Shown here: piece by piece, positions 1 to 4,707 of the stretch
Layout of the letters: the number at the start of each line of letters is the position of its first letter
Position numbering within the stretch: position 1 is the first letter of the stretch
Assembly: GCA_016219235.1 (NCBI GenBank)
Contig: JACRBO010000162.1
Coordinates: forward strand, 1 to 6,390
Origin: Chloroflexota bacterium
GTDB taxonomy: Bacteria > Chloroflexota > Anaerolineae > Fen-1058
Direction of reading: 5' to 3'
Length of the DNA stretch: 6,390 bases
The notes under the pieces: model-generated
Seen by the model: the letters and a program-made list of their open reading frames with translations, nothing else
What the model was told of the DNA's origin: nothing
The model's database searches: none
Program-made: the position numbers and the translations under genes

Positions 1-5
1 CCAAC

Positions 6-263
6 ATGTCCACTCAGCGTCAGCGCAAAGAACGACTCTATCGCCTCTTTACCCACATCGCCAGCGCGATGGCGAATCCGCATCGTCTGGAACTGCTCGA
101 TCTGCTGGTGCAAGCGCCGCGCACAGTCGAGGAATTGGCGCGTGAAGCCGACCTGAGCGTGGCGAATGCGTCTCAGCACTTGCAGCGCCTCAAACAAGCC
201 CGCCTGGTCATCGCCGAACACGAAGGGTTGTACGGCGTTATCGACTGGCCGACCCGGCTGTGA
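6..263 (+). CDS. ArsR-family HTH domain, N-terminal half of a frameshifted ArsR-rhodanese regulator
   Basis: The 85-residue product is a winged-helix ArsR domain. Residues 12-35 form the first helices (the ASAMANPHRLELLDLL region). Residues about 40-68 form the helix-turn-helix, with recognition helix around LSVANASQHLQRLKQARLV. In known fusions of this family the wing is followed by a tyrosine-rich strand and a phrase like YRLADPAV, then a dimerisation helix and a rhodanese domain. Here the frame ends in an unrelated tail (GVIDWPTRL, stop TGA at 261-263). The missing phrase YRLADPAVMRLW is encoded one frame over from position 239 onward, directly in phase with the rhodanese frame. One extra base near 234-239, for example a third T in the GTTA run, would restore a 220-residue fusion. 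ATG at 6 fits the usual start of the family. The fold call is strong; whether the break is biological or a sequencing error is open. Confidence 0.8.
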   Translation: MSTQRQRKERLYRLFTHIASAMANPHRLELLDLLVQAPRTVEELAREADLSVANASQHLQRLKQARLVIAEHEGLYGVIDWPTRL

Positions 264-667
264 TGCGCCTATGGTTGGAATTGCGCACCGTCGGCGAACA
301 GCAGCTCGACGAAGTGGATCAGGCGTTCGACGCGTATCGCACGCGACGGCACGAATTCGAGAAAGTCACAATCGATGAGCTGCGCGATCGGCTGCGCACC
401 GGCCAGGTTGTGCTGCTTGATGCGCGACCCGAAGTGGAGTATCAGGCCGGTCATCTGCCTCAGGCGGTCTCGGTTCCGCTGGACGAACTCGAACGGCGGC
501 TCGGTGAACTGCCACGCCATCGAACGCTGGTCGCGTACTGCCGCGGTCCGCTCTGTGTCATGGCGGATGATGTTCTGGCCGCGCTCTCTGAACGAGGTCG
601 GAAAGCGGCGCGGCTGGAAGAGGGCGTGGCCGAATGGCAGCAGGCAGGTCTGGCGCTGGAGCGTTAG
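260..667 (+). CDS. Rhodanese domain, C-terminal half of the split ArsR-rhodanese regulator
   Basis: Residues 1-35 are the long dimerisation/linker helix that normally follows an ArsR wing (MRLWLELRTVGEQQLDEVDQ). Residues about 36-135 are a single rhodanese domain: TIDELRDRL, the strand VVLLDARPEVEYQAGHLPQA, then the active-site loop CRGPLC with the catalytic Cys at 94 and a second Cys at 99, and the closing LEEGVAEWQQAGL. A CRGPxC loop is typical of ArsR-rhodanese fusions, where the Cys is expected to carry a persulfide or bind thiophilic ligands. The GTG at 260 and the ATG at 263 overlap the upstream stop (GTGATG, so TGA shares bases with ATG), which would permit translational coupling. In-frame homology to ArsR linkers extends upstream of 260 to about 239, so this is more likely the back half of one gene than a separate gene. 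It may signal sulfane sulfur or arsenic to the HTH half; that is inference. Confidence 0.82.
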   Translation: MMRLWLELRTVGEQQLDEVDQAFDAYRTRRHEFEKVTIDELRDRLRTGQVVLLDARPEVEYQAGHLPQAVSVPLDELERRLGELPRHRTLVAYCRGPLCVMADDVLAALSERGRKAARLEEGVAEWQQAGLALER

Positions 668-753
668 ATTTTGATTCCGCCGAGGTGGCGCAAGTCATCC
701 ACTGGATGTGATTGGCGGTTCATTCGAGTGTCCTCGGAAGTGAGCGAGCGATC

Positions 754-1164
754 ATGAAACTCTTGATGTTTCTTGCCAAACAGTTTACGTTCCGCCCTTT
801 TGAGAAGACGCTGCCCGATGTCGGCGAGGGAGGCAGCGAAGTGCAGGTCGCCGATGCAGCCGTCATCTTTGTCCACGCCGAGCCGCAGGACGAGACCGAT
901 CCGGCGGGCCTGGAAACCAAGTTCATCAAGAATGCCAAGTGGATTGCGGGCAAGCGTGGCTTCAAGACGATTGTGCTGCACTCCTTCACGCATCTGGCCG
1001 AGGCCAGCGCCTCTCCCGCATTTGCGGAGGCGTTTCTACAGAGTGCGGCGGCACGCCTGCGCAACACCGGCTATCAGGTGGTGCTGACGCCGTTTGGCTG
1101 GGTGTGCGAATGGGACCTATCTGTCCACGGCGAGAGCCTGGCCAAAGTCTTCAAGTCATTGTGA
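754..1164 (+). CDS. Stand-alone threonyl-tRNA synthetase editing-domain-like protein
   Basis: The 136-residue product resembles the archaeal-type ThrRS editing domain (tRNA-Thr_ED family, D-aminoacyl-tRNA deacylase-like fold) without any synthetase catalytic domain. Visible family features are the N-terminal strand MKLLMFLAKQF, the strand AAVIFVHAEP at 35-44, the helix KFIKNAKWIA with conserved Lys near 56-63, the LHSFTHLAE segment at 75-83, the helix LRNTGYQVV, and the C-terminal signature PFGWVCEWDLSVHGESLA at 113-130. In archaeal ThrRS this domain hydrolyses Ser-tRNA(Thr); free-standing versions may act in trans, but the substrate here is unknown. I chose ATG 754 rather than the in-frame start at 712 because homology begins at MKLL and a GGAAGTGAG purine run lies upstream. 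The stop is only six bases before the next start at 1171, so the two were probably cotranscribed. Confidence 0.75.
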   Translation: MKLLMFLAKQFTFRPFEKTLPDVGEGGSEVQVADAAVIFVHAEPQDETDPAGLETKFIKNAKWIAGKRGFKTIVLHSFTHLAEASASPAFAEAFLQSAAARLRNTGYQVVLTPFGWVCEWDLSVHGESLAKVFKSL

Positions 1165-1170
1165 GCCCAG

Positions 1171-1380
1171 ATGCTCATCAATACCACACTACCTATCTTG
1201 GGCAACAAGACTTATCAGGCACCCTCGGTCTTCACACCTGAGAACTTGCTGCGCGAGGCGCGCCGACAAAAATCCATTCCGACCGGGACGGCGCCGACGA
1301 TCTGCGTGCTGGATCCAGACGGCGACATCGTCCAGCATCTTATCGATACCGGGCAGGCACAGCGGCACGAGCTGCGTTGA
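1171..1380 (+). pseudogene. N-terminal fragment of a probable nucleoside phosphorylase-family protein
   Basis: The 69-residue frame begins MLINTTLPILGNKTYQAPSV and carries the phrase FTPENLLREARRQK and the strand ICVLDPDGDIVQHLIDTG. I associate these with the N-terminus of a nucleoside (uridine) phosphorylase-like family of roughly 250-300 residues. The catalytic body with its phosphate and nucleoside sites is absent. The family-like sequence stops around GQAQRH (about 1365). The last codons, to the TGA at 1378-1380, lie antisense to a different gene fragment on the other strand. The start sits six bases after the editing-domain gene, so it was probably the second gene of that operon. The family name is from memory and moderately sure; the truncation is clear because both strands change gene identity at the same place. 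It is unlikely to be functional. Confidence 0.55.
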
Positions 1381-1494
1381 CTCGGGCCGCAAATCCTCAG
1401 TCACATCATACGCGGCCTCGCGGCTGACGCTGCCATATGTCTTGCCGATGCCGCTGCACGGCACAATCACGACCCGCTTGCGATCGTCATTCAT
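1354..1494 (-). pseudogene. N-terminal fragment of a DGC-like putative zinc-binding protein
   Basis: The first 47 or so residues read as the start of a small Cys-rich protein: MNDDRKRVVIVPCSGIGKTY followed by GSVSREAAYDVTEDLRPEST and QLVPL. The VVIVPCSGIGK strand-loop with its Cys and the REAAY helix resemble the N-terminus of the DGC-domain/putative zinc-binding protein group, whose later Cys residues (a DGCKLAC-type motif) would be expected downstream. Those residues are missing. After about residue 47 the frame runs antisense through the phosphorylase fragment to a stop at 1189-1191, and that part looks meaningless. Its ATG overlaps the stop of the GcvH-like gene as ATGA (1491-1494), a classic translational-coupling arrangement, so the intact ancestor was the second gene of a gcvH-like operon. 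The family call is from memory and moderately confident. Confidence 0.55.
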
Positions 1495-1970
1495 AGTTTC
1501 TTGGCCTCCTCCTCCGCTTCGGCCTTCATCACGACGAAGTACGCCTGCGGATCGAGCAGCTGCGCGCGATCGGCTTCCCAGTCGGTCGCCTCGATCGTCG
1601 CCAGCCAGCCCTCGCCATACGGGTCCTGATTGATCGCTTCAGGTGCCGTCTCCATTGCGGGATTAATTTCGATCAGCGTGCCGTTGACGGGCGCACCCAG
1701 CGCCACGTTGACTTTGATCGTTTCGATCGACGCGACTTCATCGCCGATTGACAAAACGGTGCCGACCGGTTTCACTTCCGCAAACGCGATGTCGCCGCTG
1801 CGCTGCTGCAAAAAGTCCGATAGCCCGATGCGCACCCGCTGCTTCCCCTCGCCCTCTGGGAGAGGGGTCAGGGGTGAGGGCAGCGCCCACTCGCCTTCGT
1901 GCGTGTAGAACCGATCGGTGGCGACTTTGAACGTGAACTTATCGACGGTGGTTTCGAGAAATTCGGGCAT
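1491..1970 (-). CDS. GcvH-like lipoyl carrier protein with an in-frame repeat insertion
   Basis: This 159-residue protein has the H-protein/lipoyl-domain fold. The N-terminal extension MPEFLETTVDKFTFKVATDR leads to FYTHEGEW, then IGLSDFLQQRSGDIAFAEV (matching the GITDYAQxxLGDIVFVELP region of GcvH), then SIETIKVNVALGAPVNG. Lys86 in ETIK aligns with the lipoylated Lys of the ESVKAAS motif. NPAMETAPEAINQDPYGEGW matches the usual NxxLxxxPxLIN-PYGxGW segment. Residues 31-42 (PSPLTPLPEGEG) have no counterpart and come from a 36-base repeat element. A perfect AGGAGG lies five bases before the ATG. The family either carries aminomethyl groups in glycine cleavage or, as GcvH-like/LbpA proteins, works elsewhere, for instance in sulfur oxidation. 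No gcvT or gcvP is present, so a non-glycine role is plausible but unproven. Confidence 0.85.
   Translation of the reverse strand: MPEFLETTVDKFTFKVATDRFYTHEGEWALPSPLTPLPEGEGKQRVRIGLSDFLQQRSGDIAFAEVKPVGTVLSIGDEVASIETIKVNVALGAPVNGTLIEINPAMETAPEAINQDPYGEGWLATIEATDWEADRAQLLDPQAYFVVMKAEAEEEAKKL
1845..1880. repeat. GC-rich dispersed-repeat-like palindrome inside the GcvH-like gene
   Basis: The element is a nested inverted repeat. The inner stem is CCCTCT (1852-1857) with AGAGGG (1861-1866) around a GGG loop, and the outer arms are CCCTC (1846-1850) and GAGGG (1876-1880). This type of sequence is a familiar dispersed, mostly intergenic repeat in many bacteria; that statement is from memory. Here it spans exactly 36 bases, or 12 codons of the host frame, and encodes PSPLTPLPEGEG. 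It therefore adds a proline-rich loop between two strands without breaking the protein. Confidence 0.8.
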
Positions 1971-1975
1971 GGTAG

Positions 1976-1981
1976 CCTCCT
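1976..1981 (-). promoter_or_regulatory. Shine-Dalgarno of the GcvH-like gene
   Basis: On the minus strand this reads AGGAGG, a perfect ribosome-binding site five bases before the ATG at 1970. It fixes the start of the GcvH-like gene and supports its N-terminal extension as real. Confidence 0.85.
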
Positions 1982-2095
1982 GGTTTTTACATTCAGACAG
2001 CCGAATATAATGTACCTTTCAACCCGGCCATTTGACAGTGGCAGACATCAGGCTGCCAGCGTGACATCCGTCGCCGTCCAGATCAGGCTGTCAAC
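1982..2095. other. Intergenic segment with clustered inverted and direct repeats
   Basis: Between the TSUP relic and the GcvH-like gene lie several short repeats. TGGCAG (2039-2044) pairs with CTGCCA (2053-2058) across eight bases. TTGACAG (2032-2038) is inverted as CTGTCAA (2088-2094). ATCAGGCTG occurs at 2047-2055 and again at 2082-2090, the second copy overlapping the TSUP relic stop. An AT-rich patch (about 2005-2013) could supply a -10 for the GcvH-like operon, but no convincing -35/-10 pair is visible. No T-run follows the hairpin, so it is not a classical terminator. Confidence 0.35.
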
Positions 2096-2292
2096 AAGAT
2101 CACGACGCGTTGAATGGCTGACAGCACCAACGCCGCCGCGAAGATATGGCTCAGGGTCAACGACTTCACTCGTTTCGCCATGAACTTTGCACCGAGCCAC
2201 GCCCCAACGACGGCCGTCACCGACGTCAGGCCCATCATGCCGGCCAGAAACGACAGGCTGAACAACACGATCGGGATAACGGCGTACAGCAT
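2083..2292 (-). pseudogene. TSUP (TauE/SafE) family permease with its middle deleted
   Basis: The 69-residue frame joins two ends of a TSUP transporter, a family of about 250-300 residues that moves sulfite, sulfonates or other organosulfur anions. Residues 1-22 (MLYAVIPIVLFSLSFLAGMM, then GL) are the first membrane helix with its LAGxxGL motif. Residues 23-69 (SVTAVVGAWLGAKFMAKRVK and onward) correspond to the last cytoplasmic turn and final helix, where GAxLGAxxxxR is the second family motif. The roughly 170-220 residues between are missing, and the join near 2224-2230 keeps the frame. An AAGGAG ribosome site eight bases before the ATG (2301-2306) is intact. With only two helices it cannot form the normal transporter. 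It could be a relic, a genuine mini-protein, or an assembly collapse. Confidence 0.65.
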
Positions 2293-2353
2293 GGGTTACT
2301 CTCCTTGCGATAACTTTGCTCCCTCAAGTGTCGGGGATGCTTTACAGGAGACC

Positions 2354-3409
2354 TCACATGATCCCGTTGAACAGATAGCCGGTGATAACAATCGCGAAGG
2401 CAATGACGCCGACAAACACCGCGATCAAGCGTGGCTTGAGCACGCGCCGCAGGATGATCATCTCCGGCAGACTCAACCCCACCACCGCCATCATAAACGC
2501 CAGCACTGTGCCGAGCGCCGCGCCCTTCTCCATCAGCGCGCTCACGATCGGGATCACGCCCGCTGCGTTGGAATACAGCGGAATGCCCAGCACCACCGCC
2601 GCCGGCACCGACCACCATTGATTGCGGCCCATGATGTCAGCCAGCGCACTCTCTGGCACGTAGCCGTGAATGCCCGCACCCACCGCAATGCCGATCACGA
2701 CATACAGCCAGACCTTGCCGACGATTTCTTTCACGGAGTCCCACGCCCGATCGAGCCGATCGTGCCACGTGAGTTTTTCTTCCGGCCCGCCTTTGCCCAC
2801 TTGCAGCTGCCACACGAAATCTTCAACGTAGCGTTCCATCTTCAGGCGGCCGATGATGATGCCGGCCACGATCGCAATGATCAAACCCGATACGATATAC
2901 AGGCCCGCCACCTGCCAGCCGAATAAACCGAACAACATCACGACCGCCACCTCGTTGATCGTCGGTGCGGCGATGAGGAACGAGAACGTCACGCCCAGCG
3001 GCACACCGCTTTCGACAAAGCCGATGAACAACGGCACGGCGCTGCACGAGCAGAACGGCGTGACAATGCCGAGCAGGGCGGCCAGCACATTGCCCACGCC
3101 TTGCCGCTTGCCGCCCAGCAGCGCGCGCGTGCGCTCGGGGCTGAAGAAAGTGCGGATGATCGAGATGAGGAAGATCATGCCGCTCAACAACAGCAGAATC
3201 TTGGGTACGTCATACAGGAAGAAGGCGATCGACTCGCCGAGATGCGAGCCGCGTTCGAGGCGCAGCAGGTCATACGTGATCCAGCCGGCCAGCGGTTCGA
3301 TCACGTTGTAGGCGATCAGCCAGGCGACGGCGGCGACCGCCAATGTCGTGATCGTGCGCCAATCGATGCGGTTCAGATTGAATGGTTTGTCAGAAATTTG
3401 ATTTTCCAT
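2354..3409 (-). CDS. UPF0718/ArsP-like permease
   Basis: This complete 351-residue polytopic protein belongs to the DUF318/UPF0718 permease family (the group that includes ArsP), with about eight to ten hydrophobic segments. The family core is clear: residues 114-130 read GIVTPFCSCSAVPLFIG, with C120 and C122 in the membrane CSCS motif, followed by ESGVPLGVTFSFLIAAPTIN. The second half repeats the theme with GIPLYSNAAGVIPIVSALME and ALGTVLAFMMAVVGLSLPEM. A hydrophilic loop at about 189-225 separates the two halves. Characterised ArsP proteins export trivalent organoarsenicals and depend on paired cysteines; other members have unknown substrates. It follows arsR and thioredoxin genes on the same strand, which supports a metalloid or thiol-linked export role. 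A weak AGGAAAAG precedes the ATG. The coding frame shows no damage. Confidence 0.88.
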   Translation of the reverse strand: MENQISDKPFNLNRIDWRTITTLAVAAVAWLIAYNVIEPLAGWITYDLLRLERGSHLGESIAFFLYDVPKILLLLSGMIFLISIIRTFFSPERTRALLGGKRQGVGNVLAALLGIVTPFCSCSAVPLFIGFVESGVPLGVTFSFLIAAPTINEVAVVMLFGLFGWQVAGLYIVSGLIIAIVAGIIIGRLKMERYVEDFVWQLQVGKGGPEEKLTWHDRLDRAWDSVKEIVGKVWLYVVIGIAVGAGIHGYVPESALADIMGRNQWWSVPAAVVLGIPLYSNAAGVIPIVSALMEKGAALGTVLAFMMAVVGLSLPEMIILRRVLKPRLIAVFVGVIAFAIVITGYLFNGIM

Positions 3410-3443
3410 GATGTCGTTTACTTTTCCTATTCAGCAGGTCTGA

Positions 3444-3459
3444 TGCCGCAGTTGCGGCA
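3444..3459. repeat. Perfect inverted repeat before the permease gene
   Basis: TGCCGCA (3444-3450) is followed after two bases by its exact reverse complement TGCGGCA (3453-3459). It sits in the 61-base gap between the thioredoxin-fold remnant and the permease start. It could be a protein-binding site or a short mRNA hairpin; no T-run follows on either strand, so a terminator is unlikely. Confidence 0.45.
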
Positions 3460-3470
3460 ACGAACGACTG

Positions 3471-3640
3471 TTACGCGCCTCTGGCACAGGCTTCACGCAG
3501 AACTGTATCGAGCCGTGAGCGGTGATAACCCATCATCACGATCTGCTCGTCGATGACGAGGCCGGGCAGGGCCAGCAGCCGATATTTGATCACCATGTCC
3601 GGTGTTCGCTCGGTGTATTCGGCACGTTGAATATGATCGA
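3471..3640 (-). pseudogene. C-terminal remnant of a second thioredoxin-fold protein
   Basis: The minus strand is open from about 3640 to a TAA at 3471-3473. It reads YTERTPDMVIKYRLLALPGL and continues VIDEQIVMMGYHRSRLDTVL then REACARGA. This matches the second half of the neighbouring small thioredoxin (YAKIMEYPILSTPGLVINEK and LVVAGRVPAQAEVMTLL): the helix, the cis-Pro loop (ALPGL against STPGL), the beta hairpin and the last helix. The first half with the CxxC active site is absent, and the homology ends where the terminator of the upstream thioredoxin gene begins. No plausible start or ribosome site is present; the only in-frame ATG is about 33 codons from the end. It looks like a tandem paralogue that lost its 5' part by deletion. 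I am confident of the fold and less so of the exact left boundary. Confidence 0.6.
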
Positions 3641-3644
3641 GCCG

Positions 3645-3672
3645 ACAAAGGCCCCGCCGTCAGCGGGGCTTA
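3645..3672 (-). terminator. Rho-independent-type terminator behind the small thioredoxin gene
   Basis: GCCCCGC (3651-3657) and GCGGGGC (3663-3669) form a perfect seven-pair GC stem with a five-base loop, beginning six bases after the thioredoxin stop. On the minus strand the stem is followed by CTTTGT, a short and imperfect T-tract. The position directly after a stop supports terminator function, probably of moderate strength, so some read-through into the permease is possible. Confidence 0.65.
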
Positions 3673-3677
3673 ATCGA

Positions 3678-3935
3678 TCAAGCGGGTTGTTCCGCCAGCG
3701 CGTTGGTCAACAGGGTCATCACTTCGGCCTGCGCTGGCACGCGGCCGGCCACCACCAACTTCTCGTTGATCACCAGACCGGGCGTCGACAGGATCGGATA
3801 CTCCATAATCTTGGCGTAGTCGGTCACTTTCACGAGCGTGGCCTCGGCCGCCAGCGCTTCAAGCGCCTGACGGGTTACCTGCTCCAAGCGCTTGCAATTG
3901 GCGCAACCAGGACCTAACACTTTAACGGTTAACAT
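3678..3935 (-). CDS. Small thioredoxin family protein (redox-active disulfide protein 2 type)
   Basis: The 85-residue protein is a minimal thioredoxin fold. Strand MLTVKVLGPG leads to the active site C11-A-N-C14, then a helix (KRLEQVTRQALEALA), strand ATLVKVTD, and the cis-proline loop STPGLVINEKLVVAG. It closes with a helix at AEVMTLLTNAL. Length and layout match the small cytosolic thioredoxin-like proteins often found beside UPF0718 permeases and ArsR regulators. It probably reduces or relays thiols for the permease or for a metalloid substrate; that is inference from context. An AAGGAG ribosome site lies about ten bases before the ATG. It sits 69 bases behind arsR on the same strand, which suggests cotranscription, and it ends in a terminator-like hairpin. 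Confidence 0.88.
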   Translation of the reverse strand: MLTVKVLGPGCANCKRLEQVTRQALEALAAEATLVKVTDYAKIMEYPILSTPGLVINEKLVVAGRVPAQAEVMTLLTNALAEQPA

Positions 3936-3959
3936 TGACTTCTCTCCTTAATGAGAAAG

Positions 3960-3981
3960 ATATTCGAAGCGGTGTTCGTAT
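3960..3981. promoter_or_regulatory. Degenerate ArsR-type inverted repeat between arsR and the thioredoxin gene
   Basis: ATTCGAA (3962-3968) and TTCGTAT (3975-3981) form an imperfect inverted repeat, matching at six of seven positions with a six-base spacer. Their cores resemble the half-sites ATTCGTA and TACGAAT of the perfect site upstream of arsR. It could be a secondary or decayed binding site. The spacing differs from the main site, so this is tentative. Confidence 0.3.
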
Positions 3982-4004
3982 GCTGCCAAACAGGTAACGG
4001 CATT

Positions 4005-4373
4005 TTAGGCCGCCACTTTCTCCAGCGGACTGCACTGTGGACATGAACAGCCGTCCACCATTGCGGCGTGAGTCGCCTTGCGTCGGGCTGGTATTCGTGC
4101 GCCACCCTGTGCTTGCTGCGCGGCATCGATCACGGCGTAGATGCTGGGTTGAACCACCCGATAGTACATATTCCACCCGTCGCGTCGATCCTGAACCAGG
4201 CCGGCTTCCCGCAGCACCATTAACTGCTGTGAAATGTAGGCCTGCCGATAGCCCAACGCCGCCTCCAGGTGACACACGCAATGCTCGCCGTCGCGCAGGA
4301 TATCCAGAATTTCCAGCCGTGCCGGGTGCATCAAGGTCTTGAACAGTTTGGCCGATGACTCAAAGTTGCCCAT
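4005..4373 (-). CDS. ArsR/SmtB-family metalloregulatory repressor
   Basis: The 122-residue protein has the full ArsR winged helix. The start is MGNFESSAKLFKTLMHPARL, the helix-turn-helix lies at about 35-60 (YRQAYISQQLMVLREAGLV), and the wing reads RRDGWNMYYRV. A CVC motif (C32 and C34 in GEHCVCHLE) lies in the position of the alpha-3 metal site of ArsR/CadC proteins (ELCVCDL). A Cys-rich tail, CSCPQC at 109-114, adds three more potential thiolate ligands, so As(III), Sb(III) or a soft metal is the likely inducer; this is inference from known family sites. GGGGGAG upstream of the ATG is a good ribosome site. A perfect inverted-repeat operator lies 20 bases upstream over the predicted promoter, implying autoregulation and control of the downstream thioredoxin and perhaps the permease. 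Nothing appears damaged. Confidence 0.9.
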   Translation of the reverse strand: MGNFESSAKLFKTLMHPARLEILDILRDGEHCVCHLEAALGYRQAYISQQLMVLREAGLVQDRRDGWNMYYRVVQPSIYAVIDAAQQAQGGARIPARRKATHAAMVDGCSCPQCSPLEKVAA

Positions 4374-4392
4374 GTTTCTCCCCCAAGAGCAT

Positions 4393-4408
4393 ATTCGTAA
4401 CTACGAAT
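4393..4408. promoter_or_regulatory. ArsR-type operator
   Basis: ATTCGTA (4393-4399) and TACGAAT (4402-4408) are a perfect seven-base inverted repeat with a two-base AC spacer. They lie 20 bases upstream of the arsR start and just downstream of the predicted -10, so a bound dimer would cover the transcription start. The sequence resembles AT-rich ArsR-family operators. Confidence 0.75.
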
Positions 4409-4707
4409 TAGATTGTAGCCTTGACGCTCTCGCCCGGTAAGGTCGCAATGTCATCGGTTTGGCATGACAGGTGACACCCGATCGTGCGAGTGTCAGTTAT
4501 GAATGGTCGGGCTGGGAACGATACAGCGAAGAAAGCCAGCTCTTTTGTGAGGGCCTGCTTGTCGGGAACTGTGCGGCAGACTTCGCAGCACGTGCCATCA
4601 CCGTGATCCGCGGTCGGTTTCTGGCCGATGGCGCAGGGCACAAGGTTTCCCGCGACCAGAGCCAGTGCCTTAATGTCGGTGATTTCCGACAGCGGCAGAT
4701 CGTGCAT
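4408..4707 (-). CDS. Unrecognised Cys-containing reading frame, probably a gene fragment
   Basis: I do not recognise this 99-residue frame. It reads MHDLPLSEITDIKALALVAG then NLVPCAIGQKPTADHGDG, followed by CCEVC and a less regular tail with GCHLSC. The open frame continues upstream of the ATG to at least 4760 without a start (QCCAGGLIRDKARLAQAIA), and codon use there is GC-rich at third positions, as in real genes nearby. The last 30 or so residues have weaker codon bias, and the stop lies inside the arsR operator, so the 3' end probably belongs to a different context. The several Cys pairs could bind metal or an Fe-S cluster, but I see no known motif. A 92-residue frame on the opposite strand (4471-4749) looks less gene-like. 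It is most likely the middle or C-terminal part of a gene truncated on both sides. Confidence 0.3.
   Translation of the reverse strand: MHDLPLSEITDIKALALVAGNLVPCAIGQKPTADHGDGTCCEVCRTVPDKQALTKELAFFAVSFPARPFITDTRTIGCHLSCQTDDIATLPGESVKATI
4412..4440 (-). promoter_or_regulatory. Predicted sigma-70-type promoter of arsR
   Basis: On the minus strand TTACCG (4435-4440) and TACAAT (4412-4417) are separated by 17 bases. The -10 is close to consensus and the -35 is weak. Transcription would start inside the operator, as expected for a repressor-blocked promoter. The promoter lies within the end of the upstream unrecognised reading frame. Confidence 0.5.

Noticed and set aside
230..265. Programmed ribosomal frameshifting joining the ArsR and rhodanese halves.
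   Set aside because: No slippery heptamer or strong downstream stem is visible. A plain one-base indel in a T-run explains the break more simply.
1094..1633. A 179-residue plus-strand open frame.
   Set aside because: It crosses from the editing-domain gene through the fragment junction into the antisense of the GcvH-like gene, and is Ser/Arg/Pro rich with no family pattern.
2114..2926. A 270-residue plus-strand open frame across the permease region.
   Set aside because: It is antisense to the well-conserved permease and the TSUP relic. Its composition (His, Asp, Gln and Arg rich) is typical of an antisense shadow.
4449..4476. TGTCAT/ATGACA inverted repeat and TGACA direct repeats upstream of the arsR promoter.
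   Set aside because: The arms are only six bases with a nine-base spacer, inside a possible coding frame. Chance occurrence is likely.
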